A stretch of 64,000 nucleotides of DNA from Monoplex corrugatus (lineage: Eukaryota > Mollusca > Gastropoda > Littorinimorpha > Ranellidae), in contig JAPXFY010000026.1 of the NCBI GenBank assembly GCA_030674185.1, forward strand, positions 55,625,752-55,689,751. Reading direction: 5' to 3'. Both the position numbers and the translations under genes were made by a program. The notes beneath the pieces are model-generated. The model ran no database searches. It had not been told where the DNA came from and saw nothing but the letters and a program-made list of their open reading frames with translations. This document shows, one piece after another, positions 62,280-64,000 of the stretch (position 1 is its first letter; the number at the start of each line of letters is the position of its first letter).

Positions 62280-62760
62280 GTTATGATAATGCGCATCTCA
62301 TTTGCAAGGACATTTATATGTATGTTCACATCACATCAAGAATTTTCCTACCTCCGTTTAAAACCCTTTGATTCCTACCCCCTGTCCACCAGCATCTTGC
62401 ATTGTCAGCCATACTAGCAAACAAAAACTTAACCCTTTCACCCCCTCACCCTATCCACCAGCTTCCTGCAGGAAGCTGATGGATCGGGTGAGGGAGTGAA
62501 AAGGTTAAGTTTTTGCAATTGCTGGATAGGGTGCGGGAGTCAACGTGTTAAGCTGGGGAATCCCTGTTCACATGAATCAGAAAGCTCTGTCCATCTACAT
62601 GAATTATGCATGAGGTCAGCAGCCAATCACACTTTGCTATGGTCACTGCACTGCAGCGTTTGTAACTACCTCCTCAGAGATGTTGACCTGTCTTCCACAA
62701 TGGCTGACAATGCTTCGACAGACAGCGTGTTGCGACCATACTTGGCACTGAAGGGGTTAA
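62224..62760. mobile_element. TTAA-flanked MITE, about 530 bp
   Basis: Left end TTAA-CCTCTTCAGTACCACG (62,224), right end CTTGGCACTGAAGGGG-TTAA (to 62,760). The termini are inverted repeats, CC(T/C)CTTCAGT(A/G)CCA, and TTAA sits at both edges as a target duplication. TTAA plus a C-rich terminus is the piggyBac pattern. No transposase is encoded. An (AT)n lies at 62,247-62,276 and a foldback element is nested inside. Confidence 0.7.
62367..62551. mobile_element. Foldback element with TTAACCC termini, copy 2, nested
   Basis: The inner palindrome 62,429-62,508 is 80 bp, as in copy 1, opening TTAACCCTTTCACCCCCTC and closing GAGGGAGTGAAAAGGTTAA, with CCAGCTTCC-TGCA-GGAAGCTG at the centre. Outer arms (62,367-62,402 and 62,512-62,551) repeat the same motif, so four arms are arranged forward, forward, reverse, reverse. 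Confidence 0.75.
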
Positions 62761-62764
62761 TAGT

Positions 62765-63069
62765 TGTGGTTTGATGAGTGGGCCAGGGTGGGGGTGGGGT
62801 GGGGGAGGGGAGAGATGGGTTAGACGGTGGCAGGCTGGAATGTCATTCAACCCGCTGTGTTGGTGGTGGTGGTTTCTATGTGGATGGCCGCCTGGGTGTG
62901 GGTGGAGGGGGTACTATGGAATGCCATTCACACGTTTACCTCGGCCCATCGTGGCGTGGTGACTAGCTGGCGCAGAGCTACACCTCCTGATTTCCGTTCT
63001 GCCTTCAAAGAGTAAATCACGCAATTCCTGCTTCACTTTCCCTCCATCACGGACAGCGAATGAAACATA
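62765..63069. other. G-rich spacer, no gene
   Basis: GGGTGGGGTGGGGGAGGGGAG at 62,790-62,812 could form a G-quadruplex. Overlapping short open frames have no domain. Confidence 0.45.
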
Positions 63070-63256
63070 CTTCAAGCCATTCACGAGATAGCCATAACAA
63101 CTCAAAACTTCAACAAACTTCAAGCCATTAGAGACCCTGATTAATCCACTTCACGAGGTAGTCAAAACAGCTTCTAAACTTCAATGTACTTCAAGCTGTT
63201 AGAGACCCGGATTAATCCGCTTCACGAGATAGTCAAAATAACCTCAAAACTTAAAA
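63070..63256. repeat. 71-bp tandem repeat, three units (first one shortened)
   Basis: CTTCAAGCC/GCT starts at 63,070, 63,118 and 63,189; units contain AGAGACCCTGATTAATCC and TTCACGAGRTAGTCA. The first unit lacks about 24 bp. Confidence 0.82.
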
Positions 63257-63414
63257 CACTTTAGTACTCAAGGATAGTAGCATTAGGACCCATTGGACCG
63301 GTCTCACAGCTAGTCCAATCTATAACTATAGGCATGCTAAAAATGATGAACCATAGCACATACAGTGTGAAAGAAGTCATGAGGAATGAATTGTAATGAA
63401 ATAGTGACTTCTAT

Positions 63415-63518
63415 ACGTCTAAAGGCAATTGACTCCAGCGATGGAAATTCTTGGATGGGACAGGCAGAAGAATCCATGCAGCACATATGTCAACTGACTG
63501 GACACAAAGAGACCACAC
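63415..63518 (+). pseudogene. LINE type D scrap
   Basis: AIDSSDGNSWMGQAEESMQH then ICQLTGHKE corresponds to GKSWMEQAEDTIQHMCQLTE at 57,865. Only ~35 codons remain before the (CA)n tract. Confidence 0.75.
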
Positions 63519-63588
63519 ACACAACACACACACACGCAACACCACACACACACACACACACGCACGCACGCACACACACACACACACA

Positions 63589-63672
<84 letters not shown>
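63519..63672. repeat. (CA)n microsatellite
   Basis: CACACA with a short CACGCACGCACG interruption near 63,560. The rest of the window (63,673-64,000) holds no recognisable feature except (AAAC)n at 63,942-63,962. Confidence 0.95.
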
Positions 63673-64000
63673 GGAGGAAGGGAATATCTAACAAGTTTCA
63701 AAGCCTACACAAAATCATCATACCACCTCACTCTCGTACAACCTCAAGTTTATTGAAAAACATTTTTAGTAGCTTTACAGTTGTAGAAGCTCGGGCATTC
63801 TTCTGTTTCATTCTTCCATCTAAAGTTAAGGTCAGGTCACAGTTAGTGTTAGGTGTCAGTGAATACCTGACTTTGTTCAGGGTTAAGGAAAGTGAAGGGG
63901 GAGAAGAGATGGGCACCTCCCTCGTTATGCTCTGCGAGAAAAAACAAACAAACAAACAAACAACAAAGATAGAAAAAGAAAGAAACAAATAAACACTCAA

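Noticed and set aside
62771..63015. Several overlapping Gly/Trp-rich short frames
   Set aside because: They overlap a G-rich stretch, lack any domain, and no frame stands out.

Overview
The window looks like animal (metazoan) nuclear DNA, most likely from a mollusc and perhaps a gastropod. There are no operons, ribosome-binding sites or packed genes. Instead there are tRNA-headed SINEs, BovB-like RTE retrotransposon fragments, a mariner remnant, TTAA-flanked foldback elements, long (TG)n and (TCTG)n tracts and many minisatellites. The placement is inferred from retroelement style, not from a marker gene. By my rough tally a little over half of the 64 kb is tandem repeat. Nearly all long open frames (up to about 1,350 codons) are stop-free readings of these arrays and are not genes.

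Layout: 1-11.8 kb is a 45-bp satellite; 11.9-14.6 kb a broken RTE-type LINE; 14.7-18.7 kb a 22-bp array; 18.8-19.9 kb an inverted RTE copy; 20.9-25.6 kb a TG-rich 21-27-bp array; 25.8-26.5 kb an RTE tail meeting a SINE tail to tail; 26.6-28.6 kb a 43-bp array; 29.9-33.6 kb a patchwork of LINE, SINE and RTE pieces. From 33.65 to 36.86 kb lies a LINE of the restriction-like-endonuclease type whose reverse transcriptase frame is split by a 23-copy array made from its own coding sequence. 37-41 kb holds small arrays and two RTE tails; 41.8-43.5 kb a dispersed repeat, a SINE and a 5'-truncated mariner.

The one convincing host gene is at 45.4-46.0 kb (+): the first coding exon of a rhodopsin-like G-protein-coupled receptor, ending in a splice donor inside the codon for the conserved Cys at the top of helix 3. 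Its intron opens into about 2.2 kb of TCTG-rich arrays; no later exon was recognised, so the rest of the gene is probably outside the window. An upstream CRE and CRE-like half-sites mark a possible promoter.

48-64 kb holds further SINE, RTE and LINE fragments, two related foldback elements with TTAACCC termini, a 55-bp array with a CACGTG E-box in each unit, a 31-bp array and a 22-bp array whose unit contains a near-consensus 5' splice site. A ~100-bp sequence with an 8-bp hairpin follows both 22-bp arrays (18.66 kb and 61.77 kb) and may be a shared element terminus. The main themes are retroelement decay and repeated birth of tandem arrays next to, or inside, mobile elements.
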